NCBI GenBank assembly: GCA_943369525.1
Contig: CALRNL020000006.1
Span: 116,375 to 180,374 of the forward strand
Direction of reading: 5' to 3'
Source: BAIKAL-G1 sp943369525
Lineage (GTDB): Bacteria > Cyanobacteriota > Cyanobacteriia > PCC-6307 > Cyanobiaceae
DNA: 64,000 bases
The notes below the pieces were generated by a model. That model was not told the DNA's origin, did not search any database, and saw nothing but the letters and a program-made list of their open reading frames with translations. Positions 1 to 8,973 of this stretch are shown in pieces; the first letter of the stretch is position 1; every line of letters begins with the position of its first letter. A program made the translations under genes and the position numbers.

Positions 1-1116
1 GTTCTGCTCGCAGCTTGCGCCCCCAACGCCAGGCCGGAGGTGGTGGCCGCCGATGGCGTGCTCTGCGACATCACCCAGCGACTGGCGGCCCGGGACCTCC
101 AGGTGGCCTGCCTGTTGCAACCCGGCGATGACCCGCACCAGTTCAACCTCACGCCCCAGCAGAGCCGTGATCTCCAGGGGGCCCGGCTGGTGCTGATCAA
201 CGGCTACGGCCTCACCCCAGCCCTGGCGAAACAAACCAAAAAGATCGCCGTGGCCGAGCAGGCCGTGCCCGAAAGCCCCAGGCTGGAGGCCCTAGCCGGG
301 GGCCATGGAGAAGAGCATGGCGACGACCATGGCAACGACCATGCCACCCAGGCAAAGCAGCAGTCCAGCCAAACGGAATCCCCAAGCAAGCACGACAGCC
401 ACGCCAACCAGCACTCCAGCGGGGACAGCCCCGAAAGAGACAAGACCAACGGCGCCATCCCCAACGAATCCGTCCAACGCCGAGACAAGCCGAGGGAGGA
501 CGGCCATCGCCACGGCGACCAGGATCCCCATGTTTGGCATGATCCCGTCCAGGCCAGCGCCATGGTGAAGCTGGTAGCCCAGAAGCTCGAAGCCCTCAAG
601 CCCGCTGCCCGCGAGCGGATCGCCAGCAGGGCTACGGCGATGGTGGCCGTGTTGCAGCAACTGGACCGCTGGAACCGCCAGCAACTGGCCACCAGGCCAA
701 CCCCCACCAGCCCCCTGGCCACGGGCCACCGCGCCTTCGCCAGCCTGGCTCGGGCCTACGGCCTGCGGGAATTGCCGGTGGTGGACTCGCTCAGCAGTAG
801 CCAGAGCCTGCGGCCCCAGGCCTTCGAGGCGGTACTACGGGAACTCAAGCGCAGGCAGGTGACGATGCTGTTCGCCGAGACCCTCCCCGCCAGCAAGTCG
901 TTGCAACGGATCAGCGCCCTCAGCGGAGTGCCAATCGCGTCAGCCCCCCTAGTGGCCGATGGCCTGGCCAAGGCCACCACCCCCCAATCCCCTGGGGCCA
1001 GCTCCCTCGTCGCCACCCTCACCGCCAACACCTGCCTGATCGTCACTGGCCACAAGGGCCAGTGCGACCAGCCAGGCCGGGACCACCTCGTTCAGCAATG
1101 GGTCGCCATTCAATAG
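1..1116 (+). CDS. znuA: Zinc/manganese ABC transporter substrate-binding lipoprotein, 5' end outside the window
   Basis: This is the periplasmic metal-binding component of a zinc-type ABC importer (cluster A-I, ZnuA family). The reading frame is open from base 1, and its first residues form a lipobox (LLAAC followed by APN), so the protein is lipid-anchored and its start codon lies upstream of the window. Likely metal ligands of the family are visible in DPHQFN, DPHVWHDP and TGHRAFASLARAYG, with an acidic ligand in the later AETLP segment. Between the first two ligands lies an unusually long insert of roughly 85 residues that begins and ends His/Asp-rich (GHGEEHGDDHGNDH) with a polar middle. 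ZnuA proteins often carry a His-rich loop here that buffers zinc. The partner permease and ATPase genes are not in the window. Manganese specificity cannot be excluded, but the His-rich loop favours zinc. Confidence 0.85.
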   Translation, partial: VLLAACAPNARPEVVAADGVLCDITQRLAARDLQVACLLQPGDDPHQFNLTPQQSRDLQGARLVLINGYGLTPALAKQTKKIAVAEQAVPESPRLEALAGGHGEEHGDDHGNDHATQAKQQSSQTESPSKHDSHANQHSSGDSPERDKTNGAIPNESVQRRDKPREDGHRHGDQDPHVWHDPVQASAMVKLVAQKLEALKPAARERIASRATAMVAVLQQLDRWNRQQLATRPTPTSPLATGHRAFASLARAYGLRELPVVDSLSSSQSLRPQAFEAVLRELKRRQVTMLFAETLPASKSLQRISALSGVPIASAPLVADGLAKATTPQSPGASSLVATLTANTCLIVTGHKGQCDQPGRDHLVQQWVAIQ

Positions 1117-1166
1117 GCCCGCTCCAGGGCAAAAAACCTGAACAACAACCGCTTCCAACCCTAACC

Positions 1167-2765
1167 GTGAACAAGCAGCTATTGCACCTGGGCTCAACGA
1201 TGGCATTGATAGCGCTTAATCCCAGCCCCGGTAATTCTGAAACGTTAAAAACCGGAGAGGCAACCCGGTACGCCAACCAAACAGGGGCCATCAGTATTTC
1301 CCAGTTTTCGGACATTCAGCCCACCGATTGGACCTATCAGGCCCTCTCTAATTTATTAGAACGCTATGGCTGCGTAGCAGGCTATCCCAACGCCACCTTC
1401 GAAAGTAAGAAGGCGATTAGCCGCTTTGAAGCGGCCGCCCTATTGAACGCCTGCCTAGAGCGCGTTACCGAGACGAGTGATCAACTGAAAAAGCTAACAA
1501 AGGAATTCGAAAAGGAACTGGCGATCCTCAAGGGTCGCGTCGATGGACTCGCAACCCGAGTGGGCGAACTGGAGGCCAATCAATTCTCCACCACAACGAA
1601 GCTTTCAGGCCAAGCCACCTACGTCATTGGCGCAAATACCTTCAGTGGCAATGCCATAAATACCCAGGTAAACACATTCAACTTGAGGGATGGAAGCACA
1701 ATCAATCTGCCCAACGCGACCACCTTTAACTACGATCTACAGCTGAGCCTTGACACCAGCTTTAGCGGCAAAGATTTACTTAGAACCATACTTCGAGCCG
1801 GCGACTTTGGCTCCAGTGCATTTGGTGGCTTTCCGGAAGCACTCAGCCTTTCCACCCTTGAGACGGCCTTTCAAGAAGAAGCGGGCGCCAACATCCTTGG
1901 GATCGACAAACTTTACTATCAGCTGCCATTGGGCCATGGCTTTACGGCAACAGTTGGTCCTCGTGTCGGCCAAGAAGACATGCTTGCGCTATGGCCAAGT
2001 GCCTATCCGGCCGACACGATTCTCAACGCACTCACCCTTAACGGCGCACCAGCAGCCTACAACAAAAATCTAGGAGCAGGCGCTGGCCTTTGGTGGCAAT
2101 ATGAAGGCTATGGCGTAAGCGCAAACTATGTCGCTAGCCGGGGCAACATCGGGGCCCTTGGCGATCCGTCGGATACAACTGGAGGCCTGGGAAGTAAAAG
2201 CTCTGGGGCAAGCGCAAGCATTCAACTTGGTTACGTAACAAATCAGTGGGGACTGGCAGCCATTTGGAGTCAGATCCAGCCATTGACAACCATTCCAGGC
2301 GGCACGCCAATGATTCAAACGGCCACGAACGACCCATCCAGCCAAGCCAGCACCAATGCCTTTGGCCTCAGTGGCTTCTGGCAACCTTTGTCAACAGGCT
2401 GGATACCGTCAATCAGCCTGGGCTGGGGCATCAACAGCACCACTTACCAAACGGAGCAAGCAGGTGCCAGTGTGAGCACAAGCCAATCCTGGATGGCAGG
2501 GCTGCAATGGAAAGACGTGCTTGCCAAAGGCAACGACTTTGGGATGGCCGTAGGCCAACCTGTCTTTGCTACCGCCTTGACAGGCTCCACAATCCCTGAA
2601 GACGGCAACTTCATCTGGGAATGGTGGTACAAGCTACAAATTTCCGATCACATTACCGTTACGCCTGCCCTAATCTATCTAAGCAGGCCACTAGGGCAAA
2701 GCACCCCATCAGGTCAAACCTTTAGCCAGCTCGGCGGCCTCATCAAAACCACCTTCACGTTCTAA
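1167..2765 (+). CDS. SLH-domain outer-membrane porin (SomA/OprB-like, iron-uptake porin family)
   Basis: This is a probable outer-membrane beta-barrel porin of the cyanobacterial SomA/OprB type, about 532 residues from the GTG start chosen here. The N-terminus has a short hydrophobic stretch that could be a signal peptide. An SLH domain follows (FSDIQPTDWTYQALSNLLER, ending at the SRFEAAALLNACLERV segment) that would bind peptidoglycan, then a coiled-coil linker (LKKLTKEFEKELAILKGRVDGL). The long C-terminal region has alternating polar and aromatic residues and ends in TTFTF, typical of a barrel with a terminal aromatic. The GTG at 1167 was preferred because it gives a basic residue plus a hydrophobic core; the ATG at 1200 is the alternative and would truncate the signal. 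The annotated function in marine Synechococcus is general solute or iron-related uptake; specificity cannot be read from the sequence. Confidence 0.8.
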   Translation: MNKQLLHLGSTMALIALNPSPGNSETLKTGEATRYANQTGAISISQFSDIQPTDWTYQALSNLLERYGCVAGYPNATFESKKAISRFEAAALLNACLERVTETSDQLKKLTKEFEKELAILKGRVDGLATRVGELEANQFSTTTKLSGQATYVIGANTFSGNAINTQVNTFNLRDGSTINLPNATTFNYDLQLSLDTSFSGKDLLRTILRAGDFGSSAFGGFPEALSLSTLETAFQEEAGANILGIDKLYYQLPLGHGFTATVGPRVGQEDMLALWPSAYPADTILNALTLNGAPAAYNKNLGAGAGLWWQYEGYGVSANYVASRGNIGALGDPSDTTGGLGSKSSGASASIQLGYVTNQWGLAAIWSQIQPLTTIPGGTPMIQTATNDPSSQASTNAFGLSGFWQPLSTGWIPSISLGWGINSTTYQTEQAGASVSTSQSWMAGLQWKDVLAKGNDFGMAVGQPVFATALTGSTIPEDGNFIWEWWYKLQISDHITVTPALIYLSRPLGQSTPSGQTFSQLGGLIKTTFTF

Positions 2766-2986
2766 AGACATGGACCGGAGCCCGAAGACAATTCAAAATC
2801 GACAAGCAAGTAGCACCATGCAACCCATACTAAACAAGACCATATGCCCCAAACCCCAGGGCCCTACCTAGACATAGGGGGCCACAAGCGAAGCGCAAGC
2901 TAAAAAAGCAGCAAAATGGCCTATGCATCGAAAAGCTAACCGCCCCAGCCTCGCAAAGCGGACGAGATGGCTACCATGGCAACGAC

Positions 2987-3958
2987 CTAACGCCGTGGTC
3001 TGGGTTCATCGGTTAACGGCGCGCTGGGATCCAAACCCTCCAGCTCCCCAGCAAACACGCGGCTGGCGGTGATGTCCTCGGCCTCGATCGTGATCAGGTC
3101 GCGCTTGGTAAGACCCGAGCCCATGGCGTTGAACAGCCGATTGGCCTGGCGCATGCGGGTCCGGTCAATGGCATTGCGGATCGAGCGGGCATTGGCAAAG
3201 AAGGGCAACAGCATCCGCCGTTGAATGTAGTCCGAAAAAACCACAGCGGCCTCCTCGCTAAGCCGATAGTTTTCACGAGCCAGAATAAGCTTGGCGATCG
3301 CCAGCAACTCCGGAGCGCTGTAATCGGGGAAATCAATATGGTTGGCCACTCGGGAGGAAAGGCCTGGATTAGACTGATAAAACACATCCATCCGGTCCTT
3401 GTAACCAGCAAAAATCACCACCAGATCGTCCCGATTTGCCTCCATCACCTGCAGCAGGATCTCAATCGCTTCAGCGCCATAATCCCGTTCATTTTCGGGG
3501 CGATAGAGGTAATAGGCCTCGTCAATGAATAGAACGCCCCCCATCGCTTTTTTGAGGATCTCGCGGGTCTTGGGCGCCGTGTGGCCGATATATTGCCCGA
3601 CCAGATCATCACGGGTGGCCGTCACCACGTGCCCCTTGCGTACATAGCCAAGGCGATGCAGGATCTGGGACATGCGCTCGGCCACCGTGGTCTTGCCGGT
3701 GCCAGGACGGCCGGTGAATGACATATGGAGGCTGGGGGCGGTGGTGGCAAGTCCCACCTGCTTCCGGGCCCGCTCCACCACCAGCAGGGCGGCGATTTCC
3801 CGGATGCGGGTTTTCACGGGCCGCAAACCAATCAGATCGCGATCGAGTTGGTCGAGCACCTCCTTGATATGGCCGGCCTCATAGGCCGCTTTGAGATCGA
3901 CCGGGGTGAGGTCGTCGTTGGCTGCGAGGGCTGCCTGATCAGGATCAGAGCAGGCCAT
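2987..3958 (-). CDS. cbbX: CbbX-type AAA+ RuBisCO activase
   Basis: This AAA+ ATPase of the CbbX family is 323 residues from the ATG at 3958. CbbX proteins form hexamers that remodel sugar-phosphate-inhibited RuBisCO. The Walker A motif GRPGTGKT is at residues 83-90, Walker B VLFIDE at about 142-147, a pore-loop-like YIGHTAPK at about 123-130, and the arginine-rich sensor region follows (FANARSIRNAIDR). The gene is last in the CO2-fixation island and overlaps the acRAF gene by 14 bases, so translation is probably coupled. Further upstream ATGs (3988, 4003) would lengthen the overlap. CbbX is best characterised with red-type RuBisCO, whereas the enzyme in this island is form IA, so the exact substrate contact is inferred. 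The assignment to the CbbX family is firm. Confidence 0.88.
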   Translation of the reverse strand: MACSDPDQAALAANDDLTPVDLKAAYEAGHIKEVLDQLDRDLIGLRPVKTRIREIAALLVVERARKQVGLATTAPSLHMSFTGRPGTGKTTVAERMSQILHRLGYVRKGHVVTATRDDLVGQYIGHTAPKTREILKKAMGGVLFIDEAYYLYRPENERDYGAEAIEILLQVMEANRDDLVVIFAGYKDRMDVFYQSNPGLSSRVANHIDFPDYSAPELLAIAKLILARENYRLSEEAAVVFSDYIQRRMLLPFFANARSIRNAIDRTRMRQANRLFNAMGSGLTKRDLITIEAEDITASRVFAGELEGLDPSAPLTDEPRPRR

Positions 3959-4190
3959 CAATGGCGGCCGCAAAGGCTTGGTCGACATCGCCGATGGCGG
4001 CATCCTCCACTTCAGCGCGCAGGGTGATATTCACGTAAGTGCGGCCAAAGCTGATATCGGGAAAGCGGCTTTGCTGCTCAGACAGCGTGTTAAGGCGCTC
4101 CAAAAACACCCGGGTGGCTTCGTAGTCACTGAATTCGATCCGGCGCTCAAGCCGATCGGGGCGGGGTCGCTGGGTCCAGGGCTGCTCCAT
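3945..4190 (-). CDS. acRAF: Alpha-carboxysome RuBisCO assembly factor acRAF (pterin dehydratase-like)
   Basis: A short 81-residue protein of the pterin-4a-carbinolamine dehydratase-like fold. Family members beside cso operons act as RuBisCO assembly chaperones (acRAF) rather than pterin enzymes. The sequence starts MEQPWTQRPRPDRLERRIEF and contains FPDISFGRTYVNITL, which aligns with the dehydratase beta-strand region. The canonical catalytic histidine motif of true dehydratases is not evident: FPDISFGRTYVNI stands where the active enzymes have a histidine pair. The ATG at 4190 was chosen because upstream sequence in this frame is the out-of-frame shadow of chpX. The stop overlaps the start of cbbX, so assembly factor and activase are co-expressed. 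A 76-base gap separates it from chpX. Confidence 0.82.
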   Translation of the reverse strand: MEQPWTQRPRPDRLERRIEFSDYEATRVFLERLNTLSEQQSRFPDISFGRTYVNITLRAEVEDAAIGDVDQAFAAAIDGLL

Positions 4191-4266
4191 GACTTGAATG
4201 TAGAACTTCGTGGGCTGGGCACAGGGGCTCCCGGACCCGGGGGGCCTGGAAGCAGCAGGCCTGGGA

Positions 4267-5415
4267 TCAGGAGGAGGCGCTGAGGCAATCGGTGCGCGCT
4301 CTGGCCAGACGACTAGCCCAGGCACGGGCATGGGCCTGGTTGGCGGCCTGGGCCTGGGGATCGGTACTGCCCAACGGGGCAGGGAACGTGCCCACGATGG
4401 CGGCGTTGGTGACGCAGAACATCGCCTTCTGGAAACTGGCGCAGATCTTGACGCGCACGTCCCCTTCACCGCGGCTGCGCTGCAGGTAGAAACGGTGCAG
4501 CGACTCGGGCAGGTGGCGATACATGTCCTGCATCAACAGGCTGGGGGGAATCCCCGCCCCCATGGTGGGTAGGGGATCGGCAAACAGGGCGCCATAGGCG
4601 AATTGGCTTTGGTCTGGCGAAATCTGCTGGGCCTGGGCGTTAAAGCTGACCGTGCCCAGGAATGGCGTGCCCCGCAGAAACACTGCTTCCACATAGGGCA
4701 CGGCCACATCGACCAGAAAGGTCAGCCCGGCTTCGGGAGGCAGCACGGGGAAGGTCTCCTGGCCGATCGTCACCGCATAGGTGATCGGCTTACCGGCGGC
4801 AGCCACCAGGCCCCCTTTGATGAAATCCACCACCTGGGCAATGGTGGTCACCTGTCCATCCCGTTCGGCGGCGGCCAAATCGATAAAGAGATCACTCATC
4901 ACCCGCCAGAACTGGCCGAGGGCGTGGGTGGTGGCGGCGGTGCGGATCAGCTCGGGCAGAAATTGGCGAAACAGGGGATCGAGCAGGCTCAACAGCAGGT
5001 CATTACGGCGCTTGGCCTGGATGATCGCTGCGCAAAGATCGGTGAAGGCCTGGGAATCGAGATAGGCATCGAGACCCCCGGTGGCATGCCAAAGCATGGC
5101 CTTCATGCAATATTCTGCGTATTCAAAATTGATGCGATCGTGGTTGAGATGGCGCCAGATCTTGGCGGGGCTCAAATCGCCATCAAGGAACTTAAAGAGC
5201 GGAAAAGGATTGAGAAATTGCTGCTCAGCCTGATAAATTAGGTTGCGGCTGTAGGCATCTAAAACCTCGCCGTAACTCTCGAGCACCCCCACCACTTGCA
5301 AGACATGGTCAGAGGTCTCGGCCAGCAGGGTCTCGCCATCGAGCAACCGGCGCTCCAGTTCGGCGGCCTCAGGCATGCCACCCTGGCGGGTGAGATCGGC
5401 TGAAATAACTGGCAT
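4267..5415 (-). CDS. chpX: CO2 hydration protein ChpX (CupB)
   Basis: This 382-residue protein of the ChpX/ChpY (CupB/CupA) family sits on a specialised NDH-1 complex and hydrates CO2 to bicarbonate in the cytoplasm. It has the family's long helical N-terminal half (for example YQAEQQFLNPFPLFKFLDGD and FEYAEYCMKAMLWHATGG) and the conserved C-terminal part with DMYRHLPESLHRFYLQRSR. The start codon overlaps the ndhD4 stop by one base (TGATG), so ndhF4-ndhD4-chpX behave as one translation unit. Pairing with NdhF4/NdhD4-type subunits and the presence of a single such module favour ChpX (CupB, constitutive low-affinity uptake) over ChpY. The last 30 residues are Ala/Arg-rich and poorly conserved-looking. 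Confidence 0.88.
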   Translation of the reverse strand: MPVISADLTRQGGMPEAAELERRLLDGETLLAETSDHVLQVVGVLESYGEVLDAYSRNLIYQAEQQFLNPFPLFKFLDGDLSPAKIWRHLNHDRINFEYAEYCMKAMLWHATGGLDAYLDSQAFTDLCAAIIQAKRRNDLLLSLLDPLFRQFLPELIRTAATTHALGQFWRVMSDLFIDLAAAERDGQVTTIAQVVDFIKGGLVAAAGKPITYAVTIGQETFPVLPPEAGLTFLVDVAVPYVEAVFLRGTPFLGTVSFNAQAQQISPDQSQFAYGALFADPLPTMGAGIPPSLLMQDMYRHLPESLHRFYLQRSRGEGDVRVKICASFQKAMFCVTNAAIVGTFPAPLGSTDPQAQAANQAHARAWASRLARARTDCLSASS

Positions 5416-6977
5416 CAGCCCAGTCCCCCCTCGGGGAGCGCAGCCACCAGGCCAGGCAGCTGGGCCATGGCCGTGGTGGTGGCCTCGCTCCAGTGGCCCA
5501 AGAGGGCCGGAACCAGGCCCAGGGCCAAAACCGCCAGGGCCAGGGCCATGGCTGGCAAGGTTTCCCGGGGAGCCACCGGCGCCAGTTGGATGTCCAAGCG
5601 AGTGTCCTCAACCGGGTTGGCACTGGCGGGGGTGATCGCCAGCCGGCCAAAAAAGGCCCGATTAACCAACAGTAGGAAATACACGGCCGTTAGGCCCGAT
5701 CCCACCATGCAGAGCAGGGTGGCGATCGGATAGGCCAGAAGGCTGCCTCGGAACACTAGAAATTCGGCGATGAAGCCGGCCATGCCGGGCAGGCCGGCGC
5801 TGGCCATCACCCCCAGGATCATTAAGGTGCCCGTAAAGGGCAGACCCCGCTCGGGATTGAGCAGGCCCCGCAGCACGTCCAGATCCCGGGTGCCCGTCTT
5901 GCGGTACACCGTGCCGACCAACAGGAACAGCAAGGCCGAGATCAGGCCGTGGCTCACCATCTGGAATTCGGCCCCCAACAAGGCCACGGGGGAAGCCGCT
6001 GCCCCAGCCAGCAAGACGTATCCCATGTGGCCCACCGAGCTGTAGGCCACCATCCGCTTCATGTCCCGCTGGGCAATCGCTGCCAGGGAGCCATAGACCA
6101 CCGAAAGGGCCGCCCAGATCGCCAGGCCAGGGGCCAACTGGGCCCAGGCCTCCGGGAACAGGCCCATGCCAAAGCGCAGGATCCCGTAAGTGCCCAGCTT
6201 CAGCAACACCCCAGCCAGCAACACCGAAACAGGGGTGGACGCCTGGGTATGGGCGTCTGGCAACCAGGTGTGGAAGGGCACCAGCGGCAACTTGATGCCA
6301 AAACCCACGAGCAGGGCCGACAGCAGCACGATCTGGCTGCCCATGGCCAGCCGTTCGCTGGTAATCGGGGTGAGGCTGAAATCCACCGTGCCGGTAAAGA
6401 GGGCCAGTCCCAGGAACGCCCCCAGGATCAACATGCCCGACACGGCCGTGAAGATCAGGAACTTGGTGGCCGCATAGGCCCTCTCGCTACCTCCCCAGAT
6501 CGAGATCAGCAGCCAGAGGGGGATCAGTTCGAGCTCATAGAACAGGAAAAACAGAAGAAGGTTTTCGGCCAGGAAGGCCCCATTCACCGCCCCACTGATC
6601 AGCAGGAGCATGGAGAAATAGATCCTGGGCCGCTTGCTGAAATCCCTAGTGCAGACCGCCGCCACCAGGGTGAGGGCCGCATTAATTAACACCAGGGGCA
6701 ACGAGAGTCCATCCACACCCAACTGGTAGTTGAGACCGATGCCCGGGACCCAGCTATGCACCTCTTCCAGTTGCATGCCCCCCTGGCCGGGATCAAACAC
6801 CAGCAAGAGGGACAGGCTTGCTAGCAACTGGGCCGCCAGCACCGCAATCGTGATGCCCCGTAGGCGACCGGGGCTCGGCTCCCCTGGCCAGAGCAGGAGG
6901 GCGAAGGTTCCCAAAAAGGGAATGGCCAGCAACAGGCTTAACCAGGGGAAGACCATCAAGGCGGAGCTCGTCATCAT
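5415..6977 (-). CDS. ndhD4: NDH-1 subunit D4 (CO2-uptake NAD(P)H dehydrogenase, proton-pumping)
   Basis: A 520-residue antiporter-like membrane subunit of NDH-1 (NuoM/NdhD family). The central proton-channel segment includes PLVPFHTWLPDAHTQASTPV and KRMVAYSSVGHMGYVLLAG, hallmark motifs of this family, among about fourteen hydrophobic segments. It overlaps the ndhF4 stop and the chpX start. Because chpX follows directly, it belongs to the CO2-uptake variant of the complex (NDH-1MS' type) rather than to respiratory NDH-1. The D4 versus D3 designation rests on context and on the known distribution of the module in alpha-cyanobacteria. Two adjacent ATGs are possible starts (6977 or 6974). Confidence 0.88.
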   Translation of the reverse strand: MMTSSALMVFPWLSLLLAIPFLGTFALLLWPGEPSPGRLRGITIAVLAAQLLASLSLLLVFDPGQGGMQLEEVHSWVPGIGLNYQLGVDGLSLPLVLINAALTLVAAVCTRDFSKRPRIYFSMLLLISGAVNGAFLAENLLLFFLFYELELIPLWLLISIWGGSERAYAATKFLIFTAVSGMLILGAFLGLALFTGTVDFSLTPITSERLAMGSQIVLLSALLVGFGIKLPLVPFHTWLPDAHTQASTPVSVLLAGVLLKLGTYGILRFGMGLFPEAWAQLAPGLAIWAALSVVYGSLAAIAQRDMKRMVAYSSVGHMGYVLLAGAAASPVALLGAEFQMVSHGLISALLFLLVGTVYRKTGTRDLDVLRGLLNPERGLPFTGTLMILGVMASAGLPGMAGFIAEFLVFRGSLLAYPIATLLCMVGSGLTAVYFLLLVNRAFFGRLAITPASANPVEDTRLDIQLAPVAPRETLPAMALALAVLALGLVPALLGHWSEATTTAMAQLPGLVAALPEGGLG

Positions 6978-8854
6978 CGAACCACCTCAGTGGCAATCCA
7001 GGTCAGGGAACTGAGCAAAACGACGATGGCGATTATCACCGTGAGCACATAGCTCTGCAACTGACCACTAACACTAAGCTTGAGATTCTCGGCGCTTTGG
7101 AGGGAGAGTCGACCAATGCCATTGACAACTCCATTAACAACCTGACGATCGATGGCGTTTGTTAAGCGGGCCAGTCCGGCCACAAAGGCCACAATCGTCG
7201 AGCGATAAATTTTTTCTGTATAAAAATCTAGGGCCAGCAGATCCTGGAGGCTCCTGAGGGGTTGCTGGATCGAGCGGGACCAAAACTGATCGAGACGGAT
7301 CAGGCTGCCAATGCCAACGCCCACCAGGCCGGACCCGGCCACGGCCAGGGCCACGGGCAGGGAGAAGACAGCGATGCCAGGCACCGGATTGATCCTGGCC
7401 ATCAACAACGGAGTGAGAAGCACTAACACGGTGAGGCTGACCATGGGCAGGGCCATCAGCCAGTTCACCTCGGGGGCCCGCTTGGTTTTCGGCGTGGCTG
7501 CCCCCAGGAAAACGGAGCGGAACACCCGGGTCAAGTTCAAGGCTGTGAGCAAATTGGTGAGCAGGATCACCACCGCAAAGAGGGGATGGGGCTGCCAGAT
7601 CGCCTGGACCCCCAGGCCAAAGGACCAGAAACAGCCCAGGGGCAGCAGGCCCACCAAGCCAGCCCCCGCCACCAGAAAGGCCAAGGTGGTGGCGGGCATG
7701 CGGTTGCCAAGGCAGCCCAGTTCGGTGAGGTCCTGGCTGTTGGTGGTGGCAATCACGCTGCCCACGCTCATAAACAGCAGGGCCTTAGCCAGGCCGTGGG
7801 AGAGCAGCAACAACAGGGCCACCGCCGGTTGCTGCAGGGCGATGGCAATAAAGACCAGGCCCAAATAGGAGGTTGTGGAATAGGAAAAGGCGCGCTTGAG
7901 GTCCACCTGGGCTAGGGCCACCAGGGCGCCGGCCAGGGCACTGATCGTGCCCGCCACCAGCAGCACGGTGGTGGCCATCGGCGACAGCCGCAAGAGCGGC
8001 ATCAGCTTGAGCAGCACCAGGGCCCCGGAGGTCACAACCACCGAATTGCGCAGGATCGAGGCGGGGTTCGGTCCCTCCATGGCCTCATCGAGCCAGAGGT
8101 GCATCGGGAACTGGGCACATTTCCCCATGGGACCCGCGATCAGGCCCAGGCCGATCAGGCTGCCGGCCAAGGGGGCCAACGGGCCAGTGCCGTTGGACGG
8201 GTCCTGGGCCTGGGCCGCCCAGCTATAGAGATCGGTGAACTCCATCGAACCGGCCAGGGCCGAGAGGGCCACCACCCCCATCAGCAACAAGACATCACCG
8301 ACCCGCTTGGTCAGGAAGGCATCGCGGGCAGCGGTGACCACCAGCGGTTGGGCATACCAGAAGCCCACCAACAGATAGGTGGAGAGGGTGAGCATCTCCA
8401 GCAAGAAGTAGCTCATGAACAGATTGCTGCTCAGCACCAAACCGCTGAGGGCACCTTCAAAGAAGCCCACCAGGGCATAGAAGCGGGCCAGGGACCATTC
8501 TTTGTCGAGATAGCCCAGGGCAAAAAACTGGGCCAGCAGGCTTAATAACGTGACCAACTCCAGGGCGGCCAGGTTAGTGAGCGACAGATCAAAGCCAATC
8601 GCCAGGTGCAGATCGGCGGCGGAGAACCAGTCAACGCTGAGGTGCTGGGCACCCCCTTGCCAGATTTCCAGGGTGACGAGGCTGCCGTGGACAAAGGCCA
8701 GCAGGGTGACCAGCAAATTCAGGTAGGCCGCAGGCCTGGGCCCATTGCGCTTGACCCAGCCGGTGGCCCAAGGCAGGGACAACAGCACTCCGCTGAACCC
8801 GTATACGGGGATCAACCAGACCAGCTGGATTGGCAGGGGAAGGGCTGCAGTCAA
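6974..8854 (-). CDS. ndhF4: NDH-1 subunit F4 (CO2-uptake NAD(P)H dehydrogenase, proton-pumping)
   Basis: A 626-residue NuoL/NdhF-family membrane subunit. Conserved family segments are visible: FEGALSGLVLSSNLFMSYFLLEMLTLSTYLLVGFW in several parts, KCAQFPMHLWLDEAMEGPNP with the channel lysine/proline/histidine pattern, and DLKRAFSYSTTSYLGLVF. The C-terminal region contains a long amphipathic segment and ends in a final hydrophobic helix, as in NdhF. It opens the ndhF4-ndhD4-chpX unit, overlaps ndhD4 by four bases, and lies 119 bases after the ferritin-like gene, so it may be transcribed from the cso operon or from a promoter in that gap. Proton pumping is thought to drive the CO2-to-bicarbonate conversion of the attached ChpX. 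Confidence 0.88.
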   Translation of the reverse strand: MTAALPLPIQLVWLIPVYGFSGVLLSLPWATGWVKRNGPRPAAYLNLLVTLLAFVHGSLVTLEIWQGGAQHLSVDWFSAADLHLAIGFDLSLTNLAALELVTLLSLLAQFFALGYLDKEWSLARFYALVGFFEGALSGLVLSSNLFMSYFLLEMLTLSTYLLVGFWYAQPLVVTAARDAFLTKRVGDVLLLMGVVALSALAGSMEFTDLYSWAAQAQDPSNGTGPLAPLAGSLIGLGLIAGPMGKCAQFPMHLWLDEAMEGPNPASILRNSVVVTSGALVLLKLMPLLRLSPMATTVLLVAGTISALAGALVALAQVDLKRAFSYSTTSYLGLVFIAIALQQPAVALLLLLSHGLAKALLFMSVGSVIATTNSQDLTELGCLGNRMPATTLAFLVAGAGLVGLLPLGCFWSFGLGVQAIWQPHPLFAVVILLTNLLTALNLTRVFRSVFLGAATPKTKRAPEVNWLMALPMVSLTVLVLLTPLLMARINPVPGIAVFSLPVALAVAGSGLVGVGIGSLIRLDQFWSRSIQQPLRSLQDLLALDFYTEKIYRSTIVAFVAGLARLTNAIDRQVVNGVVNGIGRLSLQSAENLKLSVSGQLQSYVLTVIIAIVVLLSSLTWIATEVVR

Positions 8855-8973
8855 GGGGAAAGGGAGAGCAGGCAGCCGCAGGGTCGCGGCTGGCGGCGGA
8901 GTTTAGGCAATCAGCCCCCAGTCTGGCGAGCCCCAAACGGGACTCGGCAGTCCGGGGCCGAGGTGGAGTCGCC

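Noticed and set aside
3294..3301. GCGATCGC octamers (for example 3294-3301 and 15672-15679).
   Set aside because: These are ordinary HIP1-type palindromes common in cyanobacterial genomes, not a site of special function here.
3945..4469. Long minus-strand frame joining a chpX shadow to acRAF.
   Set aside because: Only the last 81 residues are family-like; the rest is a Pro/Arg-rich out-of-frame reading of chpX, so acRAF was started at 4190.
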